Position numbers and translations under genes: made by a program. Below the pieces are notes generated by a model. It did not search any database and was not told the DNA's origin. It was given only the letters and a program-made list of their open reading frames with translations. A DNA stretch of 64,000 bases from Symbiodinium natans (lineage: Eukaryota > Sar > Dinophyceae > Suessiales > Symbiodiniaceae). Below, piece after piece: positions 19,900 to 30,400 of the stretch. Location of the stretch: the NCBI GenBank assembly GCA_905221605.1, contig CAJNDS010002295.1, positions 2,501 to 66,500 on the forward strand. The letters run 5' to 3'. Each line of letters begins with the position of its first letter. Position 1 is the first letter of the stretch.

Positions 19900-22800
19900 T
19901 TCGCATACGGGTACTGCTTGAGATAACGAGCCAACCGCTTCAGGTTGCCCCAGTCAGCGTCTGTCGGCATTACCATCTTTCTTGACAGTGTCTTGACCGC
20001 ATGTCCTATGTCTGCACGATCTTGTGCCAAGTATGCTGCGCGCATCACCAAGGACCTATACTGCTTCACCATCTCTGGTGGAAGTGCAGCTGCCTTAGCT
20101 TCCAGCAATTGTTGATCCACAGACTTCTTAACATCCGCTGTCTCTACGCCCTTACCATTGTTCAGACCCAGCTCCTCGATGAGGAGTTCTGCATGCCGCG
20201 AGTCTGCTTCAATCACGGCGCAGGGTCTCCCACTGTGTTGCTCCAACCGTATCACCCGATTGAGGAAAGTGATCTGGTTGCTTCCTGCAACTCCGATTCC
20301 TGCCTCTCCTGTGCGCTTCAGCTCGTAGGCTTCTCGGAGTGTCTTGTCTAGTGCTTCCTGCGCTGCTTCGTCACCCAAGCACAGAAAGTCGTCTCCGTGT
20401 ACTAAGACACGGGCATCCAGCACTGGGTGATAGAAGACTGCACCATTGCTTCTTCCTCTCTTCCATCCTGCTTGAATCAGAGTTTGAGTGTAGTGGTCCT
20501 GCCATATCGCTGGCGCGTCTTGCGTTCCGTACATTGACTTCAATAGCAGTCCACACTCTCCTTCTCCTGCTCCCTCTTCCTCTGGGAGCTTCACATAAAT
20601 GTTTCTCTTTGGAGTCCCATAGAAATGGGCTCTTGAGATGTCCCAGCTCCCAAGTCGTAACGGCCTCCCGTGCTTCGAGCGTTGTTTGCTCATAAGCATG
20701 GACGTAAGAATGCGCACCGCTTCTAGCGGGGGCATAGCCGAAAACAACATCGCTGGGTCTAGCTGGTCCTCGGGGCCCTTCCTGGCCTTGATGTCTTTCA
20801 CGACCAGTCTGGACCTCAAGTTGGGGTTCGTGTGATCCCCTTTGTTCGTGTCTACCCACTTCAGTGGGATTGGTTGCTTGCCTGTTTCTTGAATACACTG
20901 GTCCAGAGGTACCCTCTTCCACACACCTTGCTTGTGGATGTACTCCATCTCCAGCTGTCTAGCTTTGAGGACTCCTTCGGAGTCCAGGTACCCTCCATTC
21001 ACGTCGTCCCAGTATTGGTACCAGTTGCCAGCAGGCATGCTGGGCTCCTCGGGTACTGGTCCTGCCGCATACGCATCTACGGCGCTTAGGCTTCCATCTT
21101 CAACCATTTGTTCTTTCAAGCCTTTAAGTACAGCATTTACCAGCTTTGGCGGGTAAACCGCAGCACCTCGGGCGATTCCACCTATAAGGCGGACATGCCT
21201 ATGCCACAGTCCTCCCTGCTTGTTGCTGCACTCTCCCTGAAGGATTTCGGCCAACACTGGACTGTTTGTCATCCAGCCGGTTTCCTTTCTCACATATCCT
21301 TCGTTTCCTGCCACGTCGTTGGCCTTCATCTCCCATTTACACATGGGGCCTTTTACCACGTAAACTCTTTCATCCTCTGCGAGGGCTTTGACTTCCTCGT
21401 CGTACCATGAGTCCGCGCTCCACGGATGCTCGTGTAGGAAGTACCTTCCCTTTTCCATCTGCTTTCGGTACATCTTAATGCTCAAGTGCAGGCGTTGCTC
21501 TCCCTGCTCTCTTCTTTTCTTTCTCACCTCTGGTGACACCCGCTTCTGGTTGAGTGCTTGAAGCCTCGAGAAGGCTTCGCACGGCGGGCCTCCGGTCAAC
21601 AGCCGGGGTTCTTCTGCATCAATCAGCTCCTCTAGTTCTTTCCTGTCTTCTTCTCTAGACAGGTCCCAATGCTCTTCACTGTTGGGCTTGGTCTCACACA
21701 AGTCTACCGCATATCCAGGCAAAAGGCCCAGTCGCGGCGCGTGTTCCGTAAACCGTTTTGGGCTGTAGATTTCCATCACATCCACGGCTCCCATGGCTGT
21801 GCACAAGGATGCGATATCCATCACCTCCTGTTCGGTGACGTCTACTTGCTCTGCCCTATACTTGTTCCGAACCATGCCTTGCACTAACAGTGCAGTTTCT
21901 CGTTTGAGAGAACTCAGCGCTTGCATGCTTTGCGGCGGCTGTTCTTCAGCCTGCTGCTGTACCACTGGCTGCGACACCAGTTCTTCTACATCTCCTGAGC
22001 TTGTTGCTCTAGGGTCTAAGCTTTCAGGCGGCTCCTCGGCCGTTCTTTTGATTCCACTTGCCGCGCTCGGTTCACTTTGCGCGGGCGGTGGTTCGTCAAG
22101 GTCGTAGTAGGCTCTTCGAGCCCTTTCATCTGCTGACATCGGCTTTGCCGTCCCTTTTTCTAACTCTGTTGGTCTACTCTCAGCTCCTCGCTTCTGCGGC
22201 GTCTGCTTTCCTACCGGCAGAGTCCCGGGTGACCCCGGGCTACTCGTGCCCCTCTTTTTCTTTCTCCCTCCTGCCTCAGGCACGCCTGAAGCCTCCGGTT
22301 CACCTACCGCATCAGCTACTCGGAGCTCTTCTTCCCTCTCTGGGGGCTCTGGCCTTCGTCTCTGGCGCAACTCGTGTGCCTCAATTCTGGCCTTTCCCCT
22401 CTCGTCTTGAGCTAGAAGCTCCATCATTCTGGCTCTGCAGGCCTCTGTGTGGTTGACCTGCGTCGACTCTCCCAGGAGTACGCATGTACACCCGGGGCAG
22501 CCTGGGGTTGGTCCCAGGCGCTCTACATCCGCTTTCAGAATGTACAGTCTCCTTTGGACTGGCGGCGCCAACACTGGTGCCGGGCCCTGCACTGGAAGCG
22601 GGCCTTCTCCGTTGAGCCTGTGGCTCCTACCAGCTCTGTGGGCTACATCCCAAGGATAGCCTCTGAGGCTTGTCCATCCCTGAGCGTCCCATCTCTGCTC
22701 AGGCGGTAAACGTCTCACTCCTTGCGCCCTCTTCACACCATTGGGTGTGATGACCAGCAACGCTCCGGTCCCGCCATGGTGTCCTATGTACCTGCCCTCC

Positions 22801-23760
22801 AACATCTTCATGTGGAGATCATTCTTGTTGGATTCCGCGGCGACCGCTTCACGGTAGAAAAGCCTTTCACCCAGCTCTAAGGCTGGCCGTCTCCAGGCCT
22901 TCCCTGACCGGCGCTGCTCGGGCGTCCTGCCGTCTTCTCCCTTCCTATACCTCGTGAGCAAGTCTGCTCCGTGTCTCGGCAGCCATGCAAGGACTGGGTC
23001 CTCGTCACTTAGCGTGATCCCGAGCTTCTCCTCCAGAGAGCTCTTCATGACCCGTACTTGCCTTTTCACTTCTCTCACAGCTACCTCTGCCAGGCCGTTG
23101 GCCTGGTGGTCTCCCTCGGGAGTCTCTTGGGATATTGCTTCAATCCCCTTCAGGCCATCTATGGCCTTCGCCTTCATAGCCTTTATGGCTGGTTCTCCAT
23201 CACTTTTCGCAATGAACTTCTTGTAACCAAGGTGCTTGACAAAGCCCTGCCAAAACTTGATGGCGTAGGGGTCTGTTCCCTTGGCTTCCACAAAAGTCGC
23301 AGCTATTGCTTGCGTCTTCGAATCTTTGATGACCAGGATTGGTTTCACCTTGCCATCGTCTTGTCCCATAAAACAGTAGTCACACGCCACCGTTGGAAGT
23401 CCGTCGTTCTGACGCTCACGTTGCTCCCGGCTGCGGTGCTGCTGGCCAATGCCTCTCGCAGCCACGCAGTGGCGACACCACTCTCTGTATTGGACATGTC
23501 CAAGCACCTCGTGCTCAGCTATCTCTGCGGCGGTCGGTTCTATCGGAGACCGAACCTGCTTAGGAGCCGCCACCTCTACTTCGCCTTCTTCTTCCCCTTC
23601 CGGGCTTTGCGCCGGAGCTTCTGGTCCGGCCACCTCACCGGCGCACAAAGGGTGCCCGGCTTCTGGCGTCCCAGTGGGACTTACGCTTTCAGCTGCCCGC
23701 TGAAACCCGACGTTGCGGCCTTGGCCGCCTCGACTGCGTTTGCTTCCAAGTAGAAGTTGT
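19851..23760 (-). CDS. Pol: integrase, methyltransferase-like domain, reverse transcriptase
   Basis: The frame is open from at least 23760 to the stop at 19851. Numbering the 1265 residues from the TTG at 23646-23648: an HHCC zinc finger (H46, H51, C58, C61); integrase with D90, D150 (KSDGEP) and E188 (NGLAEVAVRE); a Cys/His cluster CPGC near 384-404; a basic, disordered linker; at 618-850 a region resembling C5-cytosine methyltransferases, with GGPPCEAFS at 686-694; and reverse transcriptase with D1003 (WDISRAHF), SMYGTQDAP, and HGDDF at 1084-1088 in place of the usual YVDD. There is no ATG at the start and the frame overlaps gag, so it is probably reached by -1 frameshifting. RNase H is cut off into another frame. 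Confidence 0.9.
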
Positions 23761-25462
23761 AGACACCTCCCTCCTGGTAGAGGGGTATCGTACCCTTCTT
23801 TTCCTCGGCGCTCGCATGTTTTACCAGCTTTTCTATCTTTCGGCCTAACGGGCTTGCGCGGGGTATGAGGTGCCCTTCATCCTCTTGGATCACACCCACA
23901 TACCCTTGTTTCGCACACTTGTAGGCTGACACCAGCGGTTTGTGCACCGGGGCCAGGGACCCAGTGATCCCCTTCATCCGGCCATTCTCGTCTCTGCCGG
24001 AGATTTTGCATGCACCTTTGCTGGTGATCAGTTCCCCACTTGCGGTCTTGAAGGTCAGCTCTGGGCCTTCAGCAGGCGAACCCTTACTCTCCCAGTCCTG
24101 AGGGATTGCTGTCCGGGCCGCCCCTGTGTCGTAGTTAAACTTCATCCACCGCCCGCCTTGGGAGGCGGTTTCTACAGCGCAAAGTTCAACTGCACCCAGC
24201 TCATCTTCCTGAGCTGGTTCTTCTGCCTCTCCCTCTTCTAGGGATCCAGCGTGCTTTCCTTTGCCTTTGCTTTTGCCCTTGTCCTTGGGCTTGCCCTTGT
24301 TCTTTGAGTCCGTGTTTCCCAATTTGAGCTTTGACCAACAGTCGGCGGCTTTATGGCCAGGCTTGCCACAGTTGTGACAGTTGCCTTGGAACTTCTGTAC
24401 AGAGCCATTCTTGGCTTGAGCCTTTCCGTTTGAGCCATCTTTGCCACCCTTACCTTTACCTTTACCTTTAGGGTCTTTACCTTTCCCCTTCCCCTTCATG
24501 AGGGAGCTTATGGCTTGGGTTAAGGCATCAACCTCCATTGGCGCTGGTCCTTGGGACGATGACGCTGGGATTTTCCCCGGTTGTTCTACCGTCCCTTTCG
24601 TCTTAACCTCAACCAACTGCTGTATCTCCCCCTTCATATCTTCGTAGGTGTTTAACCTAGCTTTGTTGAGGATAAGATGCTGCTCTAAGTCTGTAGGAAC
24701 TAGCAACTCTAGGGCTGTACTCTTCAAGTCGTCACTCAACTTTTCTCTCACGCCTGCATCATTCTTTCGGGCTTCGTATCTTCTTATCAGGTCGTCTAGT
24801 TGGTCTATAGCTTGTCTAACATGCTCCCAACCCTTGACTCTCACTGGTGACAGAATGGCCCTCAAGAGGTTCCTCTTGCGGCCTGCCGACAGCGGGTCGA
24901 ACCGCCGGTGCAGGCGTCTCCAGGCCTCAAAACCACCACCAGAGTTCACCACTATGCCCTCGGATTCTCCCGTGCACAGGTGCTGGAGTAGCCGCCATAC
25001 TTGGTCACCCTTTTCCGGGATGTCTTCTACGGTGTCTGCGGCTGCTGTTACTGTGCCACCGGGGCTAGCGGGGGCTGGGCTGTTACCAAACTGCAGGTCT
25101 ACATCTGTGTCTTTGACTTCGTCTTCTTGCTCTTGTGCCCACTCAAGTACCTCTTCAAACTTTCTTCCAAACACAGACGCCAACATATTGACGACCGACC
25201 GACTCCATCTACGGAACTCATCTTCCACATTGTTGAACCGCTCGGGTCTACCTAGGGCTTTGGTATCGAACAGAATTCTTGTGGAGTCAGGTCCCTTTTC
25301 CCTAACCCTCATCGTTTGGGCTAGCTCTGCTACAGACTGAGCTAGGGCTGCTACTCCTGCTTGCCCCTGTTCTGCCTGTTGTTGCTGTGCCCTTAGCGCC
25401 GTTATCTCTGCCTGCATTGCTGCGATTGTCTGCTGTAGCTGTTGCACCTGTGTTGCGTCCAT
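23681..25462 (-). CDS. Gag-protease polyprotein
   Basis: 593 residues from an ATG at 25460-25462. Residues 1-50 form a Gln/Ala-rich coiled coil. Residues about 60-290 match the general pattern of copia gag capsid. 320-345 is a Lys/Gly-rich basic tract. The CCHC zinc knuckle CHNCGKPGHKAADC is at 362-375, followed by a second basic tract. An aspartic protease with active site FNYDTGAART (D445) follows. Gag packages the RNA and forms the particle; the protease cuts the polyprotein. Protease is in the gag frame rather than the pol frame. The stop is TAA at 23681-23683; the last 60 or more bases overlap the open pol frame. Confidence 0.92.
   Translation of the reverse strand: MDATQVQQLQQTIAAMQAEITALRAQQQQAEQGQAGVAALAQSVAELAQTMRVREKGPDSTRILFDTKALGRPERFNNVEDEFRRWSRSVVNMLASVFGRKFEEVLEWAQEQEDEVKDTDVDLQFGNSPAPASPGGTVTAAADTVEDIPEKGDQVWRLLQHLCTGESEGIVVNSGGGFEAWRRLHRRFDPLSAGRKRNLLRAILSPVRVKGWEHVRQAIDQLDDLIRRYEARKNDAGVREKLSDDLKSTALELLVPTDLEQHLILNKARLNTYEDMKGEIQQLVEVKTKGTVEQPGKIPASSSQGPAPMEVDALTQAISSLMKGKGKGKDPKGKGKGKGGKDGSNGKAQAKNGSVQKFQGNCHNCGKPGHKAADCWSKLKLGNTDSKNKGKPKDKGKSKGKGKHAGSLEEGEAEEPAQEDELGAVELCAVETASQGGRWMKFNYDTGAARTAIPQDWESKGSPAEGPELTFKTASGELITSKGACKISGRDENGRMKGITGSLAPVHKPLVSAYKCAKQGYVGVIQEDEGHLIPRASPLGRKIEKLVKHASAEEKKGTIPLYQEGGVYNFYLEANAVEAAKAATSGFSGQLKA
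23702..23708 (-). promoter_or_regulatory. Candidate -1 frameshift site GGGTTTC
   Basis: On the - strand the gag codons GGT TTC are preceded by G, giving the heptamer G GGT TTC in the correct phase (X XXY YYZ) to slip into the pol frame (GGG TTT). It lies seven codons before the gag stop. A small perfect hairpin, GTCCC-ACT-GGGAC, begins right after the stop, 21 nt downstream, which is further than usual. Confidence 0.55.
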
Positions 25463-25601
25463 CTTGTGTTTTCTACGTCAACGACAGAAAAGAACCCTAT
25501 TTGGTCTAGGCTAAACTCAAACCCTGCCGCCTACCCTTCCCCTTTTTCTCTCTCGGGCAGCGGCGTTCAAAAATGCGTTTCTCTTCTCGAAGAAGGGCCG
25601 A

Positions 25602-26846
25602 TCACTCGGCCTCTCCCTCGCACTCCTCGGAGCCTTCCTCCTCAGAGCTGCTCCTCAACTGTCCTGAGGGCCTTCTATACACAAAGTTGGGTTTGGCCTT
25701 AGCCTCGACCCTGGTTGTGAATGCTACGGCTGCTCTTCTCGCACGCAACTCCCGCTCGTCGCAGCTGCTGCAGGCTCCACCTGCCGTGCCGCTCGCGGCT
25801 CGGCCTGCAAGCGCCCTTTGCAAGGACAACCCAACAGATCCCGCGGTTACCTTGGTGATCCAGCCAAACGCCAACCTTCGAATCTGGTAGTTCGTTGTTG
25901 GGGTCAAGGGTGCTCCTCCCTTCCGGGTCTCAGGCTTACCGGCGTCTATTCCAGCCCAGTACTGCCTCAACGCCAGGTGCTGGAGTCGCGTGTCCAAGGA
26001 CGCCTTGTGTGTCCACCCTTCTCGCACCCGCCGGTCCTCCTCTGCAGCGGTCCAAACACCCAAGCCTCGGCCTTTTCCCTTTTGCTTACCTTTCGACTTG
26101 GGCTCTGCTTTGGGCGCTGCCTCAAGCGCGGCGATGGTAGGTACTGCCGCCGCTGGTTGCACTGCAGGCTCAGGAACAATCACCAACCCACGGTTGCGGC
26201 GGCGATAGATAGCTGTACCTGCCGCTCTGGCCTTTGCCTTCGCGCGAGCCTCCGCCGCACCTGCTGCCAAGATAGCTGCTACCCTAGCCTCTCTTCTCAC
26301 AGGCACCGTTGGTGCGGATGGCACCGACTCTTCCCCTTCACGGGGAGCCGAGCTGCAGCTCGACCTAGACCGGCTTCTTGACCTCGCTTTCGGCTCGGCC
26401 CTGTCCCTTGGCACCACCGACAGCAAGGAGCTATCACTTGAAGGTTCCTCCTCAGGCGTAAGGACAATGCTTGGCGTCTTCGGCTGCTCCAACCCCTGAT
26501 CCTTGAACGCTTCTTCCGGTGTTCCCGGAGAGGTCCCCTCTATAGTTCTACCCTCCGGGGGTGTTTGAGGGGGTTTCACGTAGTTCACGTCGAAGGCTTC
26601 AGGCGGTGTGCCTGGCACGCACTGCCGCTTCCACGGCGGCGGACCCTCAGGTTCAGCTGGTGTCTGGTCCAGCCTACGCGAACCTGGTAGCCCCTTGTCA
26701 GCAGCCCACACTTTGCGGCCCTTGCGCCGTTCCAGCGCCTCAGCGCTCCTGACGCCCTTCTTCCGGGGCTTTGTACTCCTGCCCTTTCCTCCTTTCCCAG
26801 TGACTTTCCTTGTGTGCCCCTTTTCGCTATGGCTCCACGCTACCAT
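25602..26846 (-). CDS. Extra ORF upstream of gag
   Basis: 414 residues, in a different frame from gag and separated from it by 140 bp. The ATG spans the LTR border: its A is the last base of the 5' LTR and its TG are the first two of the primer-binding site. The protein is basic and low in complexity, with Pro/Glu-rich segments, an Arg-Ser run near residue 155, Ala-rich stretches and a Lys/Gly tract near 255. No known domain was recognised. Ordinary copia elements lack such an ORF. It may be a leader protein, or leader RNA that is simply open; the length and lack of stops favour coding. Confidence 0.6.
   Translation of the reverse strand: MVAWSHSEKGHTRKVTGKGGKGRSTKPRKKGVRSAEALERRKGRKVWAADKGLPGSRRLDQTPAEPEGPPPWKRQCVPGTPPEAFDVNYVKPPQTPPEGRTIEGTSPGTPEEAFKDQGLEQPKTPSIVLTPEEEPSSDSSLLSVVPRDRAEPKARSRSRSRSSCSSAPREGEESVPSAPTVPVRREARVAAILAAGAAEARAKAKARAAGTAIYRRRNRGLVIVPEPAVQPAAAVPTIAALEAAPKAEPKSKGKQKGKGRGLGVWTAAEEDRRVREGWTHKASLDTRLQHLALRQYWAGIDAGKPETRKGGAPLTPTTNYQIRRLAFGWITKVTAGSVGLSLQRALAGRAASGTAGGACSSCDERELRARRAAVAFTTRVEAKAKPNFVYRRPSGQLRSSSEEEGSEECEGEAE
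26831..26845 (-). promoter_or_regulatory. Primer-binding site (initiator tRNA-Met type)
   Basis: TGGTAGCG directly after the 5' LTR matches the complement of the 3' end of an initiator tRNA-Met, as used by Ty1. There is no gap between LTR and site. Confidence 0.75.
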
Positions 26847-26957
26847 GAAAATCTCTTTTCTACGCTCAACTGGGAATCTTGAGAGTTAGATGCATCGGCA
26901 TATATACACTGTACACTATACAACTGCATGACCTAGATTAGGCGGTACAATTTTGCA
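26846..26957 (-). repeat. 5' LTR (112 bp) with TATA-like box
   Basis: Identical to the other LTR. On the - strand it contains GTGTATATATGCC, a TATA-like word that may be the promoter. Confidence 0.95.
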
Positions 26958-26962
26958 CCAAA

Positions 26963-27430
26963 CCCTAAACCCCAAACCCTAAAAACCCTAAACCCCAAAC
27001 CCTAAAACCCCAAACCCTAAAAACCCCAAACCCCAAACCCTAAACCCCAAACCCTAAAAACCCTAAACCCCAAACCCTAAAACCCCAAACCCTAAAAACC
27101 CCGAACCCTAAAAACCCTAAACCCTAAAAACCCTAAAAACCCTAAACCCTAACCCATCCTAAACCCTAAACCCCAAGCCCTAAACCAAACCCCTAAACCC
27201 CAAACCCCAAAACTCTAAACCCTAAACCCCAAACCCCAAACCCTAAACCCCAAACCCTAAACCCACCCCAAACCCTAAACCCTAAACCCCAATCCCTAGA
27301 AACCCTAAACCCTAAAAGCCCTAAACCCTAAACCCTAACCCATCCTAAACCCTAAACCCCAAAACCCTAAACCCTAAACCACAAACCCTAAACCCCAAAC
27401 CCTAAACCCTAAACCCTAAACCCCAAAGGC
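26963..27430. repeat. Degenerate CCCTAAA/CCCCAAA array
   Basis: Continuous C-strand array with CCCTAAAA, CCCCAAA and CCCTAAA units. It is the same array as 19050-19135, split by the retroelement. Confidence 0.95.
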
Positions 27431-30400
27431 CTCGAAGCCCAGACATCGCCGCCGTGTGCACCGCCGCCGCCATCCGCACGCCCGCGCGGCGCGCCGAGAT
27501 CAGGAGCCCCTGCTTAGGGCCTATAGGGGTTTTAGGGTTTAGGGTTTTTAGGGTTTAGGGCTAGGGTTTAGGGTTTAGGGTTTAGGGTTTAGGGTTTAGG
27601 GTTTAGGGTTTAGGGTCTAGGGTCTAGGGTTTAGGGTTTGGGGTTTAGGGTTTAGGGTATTTAGGGTTTCTAGGGTTTAGGGTTGTCCTAAAACCCTAAG
27701 CCCTAAACCCTGAACCCTCGACCCTAAACCCATAACCCCTCAGCCCTCAGCCCTAAACCCATAAACCCTAAAACTCCTAAACCCTAAACCCTAAACCCCT
27801 AAACCCTAAACCCTAAACCCCGAAACCCTAAACCCTCAACCCTAAGAGCGTTTAGCCTTTCAGGCTTGGGGCCGGTTGGGGGTTCAAGCCCTAAAAGGTT
27901 TCGGAGGTTTGAGGTGCAGGGTTGCAGCTTTAGGCCTGGGCTCTCGGAGCCCATCTAGGGTTTTTTTGGCGGAATTAGGGTGTTTGGGCTTAGTGTTCAG
28001 GTTTAGTGCTTGGAGGGTTTAAGGTTTGGGTTTGGAGTTTAGGGTCCACTTATGTTACAAGCCACGTTGCAACGTGATATCTGCAAAATGGAAATCGAGG
28101 GCTTCCGTAAAATTAAGCAAATTCGAACAACTTTAACGGCGGATGCAATTCCACAAAGGTACCTAAACCCTAAACCCTAACCCCTGAACCCTAAGCCCTT
28201 CAAAAGGAAGTCAGGCGCTATGTCGTTTTGAAGGCGACCCACGACTTGGCCGCTTTGTGTTTCTCCTGTTTTGGCCGCGAACCAAGTACATGTCACCCAA
28301 GTGTTAACCCCTTAAAGCCCTCAACCCTAAGCTTTAAACCCCAAACCCTAAACCCTTTCGAGGGCATATAATGCAAATTTGCGGATGAAGGTCTTAGAGC
28401 AAGAGAGAATTGGCCTGCGAGAAGTGGAAGATCCAAGACCGGCTTTTCCGAGAAATTAGGGTTTTGGGTTTGGGGTTTGGGGTTTAGGGTTTAGGGTTTA
28501 GGGCCGGTTTACGTCTCTCTGAGCACCCTTGTAATTGCAGTCCTCCAGCTGCAAATCCTGTGTGATCCTTCTTGCAGCCGTAAAGATTGAAGCCTTTCAA
28601 GGCCCCCCCCCCCCCCCCCGGGCCCCCCAAGCCACCCCTATGTAGTGTTGTGTGCCGTGTGCATTGCAGCGGGTGAAGGCCGCCGCGGGGGGGGTGGGGG
28701 GGCGGGGTACACATGTACATAGATGCACATACATACAGACAGACATACATAGGAAAAGAAGATATATACACATACATGTATGCATATATATATATATATA
28801 TATATGTATGTATATGTATATGTGTATATATATACATACATGAATATACATATACATGTACATGTAGATATTGAAATATGTCTTTGTTTTCTAGGTTTAC
28901 GCTTCCGTGTTTTTTTTTCACTATGACGGGCTCGATTTCTGTGATTGAAACCCAATAAGCGTCCAATGATTTATGTTCACTAACGACTTATATAGGGGAC
29001 CCCTCCTCGGCGGACTGCCAACGCCCCGCAGCACCACAGCCGTCGACCTTCGCATGCTCAGCCCTCAAGCCCTAAATCCCTGAAGCCCTCAAGCCCTGAC
29101 AACCCTCAACCGTGTTTTTGGCTGTAGGGCTTTTGGGTGCAAGGTGGCGTTGCAGCGTAACCCTGAACACGCCTCCTGAGCCCATCGATCCCAGACAAAC
29201 CTAAACCCCCTAAACCCCAAACCCTAAACCCTAAACCCTAAACCAAGATCGATCGGGTGAGTACAAGCCGGCGGGGAGCTCCGACTCTGTGGTCGGGTTT
29301 AGTTCTTAAAAGGCCAGGTTCGTTGCATCCATGTCCGATTTCAAGCCGCGACGTGCTTCACCAACCCTAAACCCTAAACCCTAAATTTTTCATACGTTTT
29401 CCACCTCTTGCCAGATCTTGTAATCATTGCAAGTGACATGATGTGCCATGTCATGCCATTGCGGCTTACGCAAAAAGGAGACCCCTGACATAAGACCCCC
29501 CCCCAAAATAGTAGGGCTCCCTTATGACATAAGACCCCAATAAGGTACCCCCTAATTTCGTAAGCCCAAAACCCTAAAACCCTAATTTCGTGAACCCTAA
29601 AACCCTAAAACCCTAAAACCCTAATTTCGTAAGCCCAAAACCCTAAAACCCAAAAGTTCGTAAACCCCCACGTCGCACTTGCTGCAGAAGTTAGTCTGGT
29701 GGCTTGATTCCGGCCCGCCTGTCGCACTGCTAGAAGGCCACCACGCCTAAAGTCCTAAACCCTAAGCCCTAAGCCTTAAGCCCTAAACCAAACCCTAACC
29801 CTGAACCCTAAACGCTCAACCCTCGACCCTATAGACCCTATAGACCCTATAGACCCTATAGACCCTATAGACCCTATAGACCCTATAGACCCTAGACCCT
29901 AAACCCTGCCTGGACATCTCTAGACATTCCTTGCCTCGTGAGAAGCCTCTCCTGGGACCCGGGCTCCTGCGCTGAGCGACACCTGGGCGCGAGGGCGCTT
30001 GGCTAGCCTATACGGTGCGGCGGCCATGGACCCCCCAAAAATGCGCGCACACACACACACACATGCACAGAGACTCACGCGGACACTCGCACACGCGTGT
30101 GCGCACACACACACACACAACTCTTCAGCCCTAGGCCAACAAATCCTTGATACCCTCAAGCCCGCAAGCCAGGGTTTAGGGTTTAGGGTTTCGGGTTTAG
30201 GGTTAATTAAGCCCATAACCTAAACATAGACCGTCCCAGCTGCAGATCCTAGAAGGTGTTTCCCGCATTCTGGGGCTGCGGCGAAGTTGGTCTCCAAACC
30301 TTTGGAGGAGAACTGGTTCAAAAATGGGGAATCGTTTGGGGTTGAGGGTTTAGGGTTTAGGGTTTAGGTTTCGAACATGGGGAGTCAGTTAGGGTTATTG

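Larger units (their letters stand above)
19131..26962 (-). mobile_element. Ty1/copia LTR retrotransposon with methyltransferase-like domain
   Basis: A complete element on the - strand, bounded by the 5-bp target-site duplication CCAAA (19131-19135 and 26958-26962). The element itself is 19136-26957. It has identical 112-bp LTRs, a primer-binding site next to the 5' LTR, a polypurine tract next to the 3' LTR, and coding regions in the order extra ORF, gag-protease, integrase, methyltransferase-like domain, reverse transcriptase, RNase H. Integrase before reverse transcriptase is diagnostic of copia. The target is a degenerate telomere-type array (CCCCAAACCCC). Identical LTRs point to a recent insertion. 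Because that array lies between two PPR-like exons, the element is probably intronic. Confidence 0.95.

Noticed and set aside
20001-26900. Numerous + strand ORFs of 60-230 codons
   Set aside because: Shadows of the retroelement's - strand genes.
28484-28966. Tyr/Ile-rich ORFs
   Set aside because: Generated by TA/CA microsatellites.
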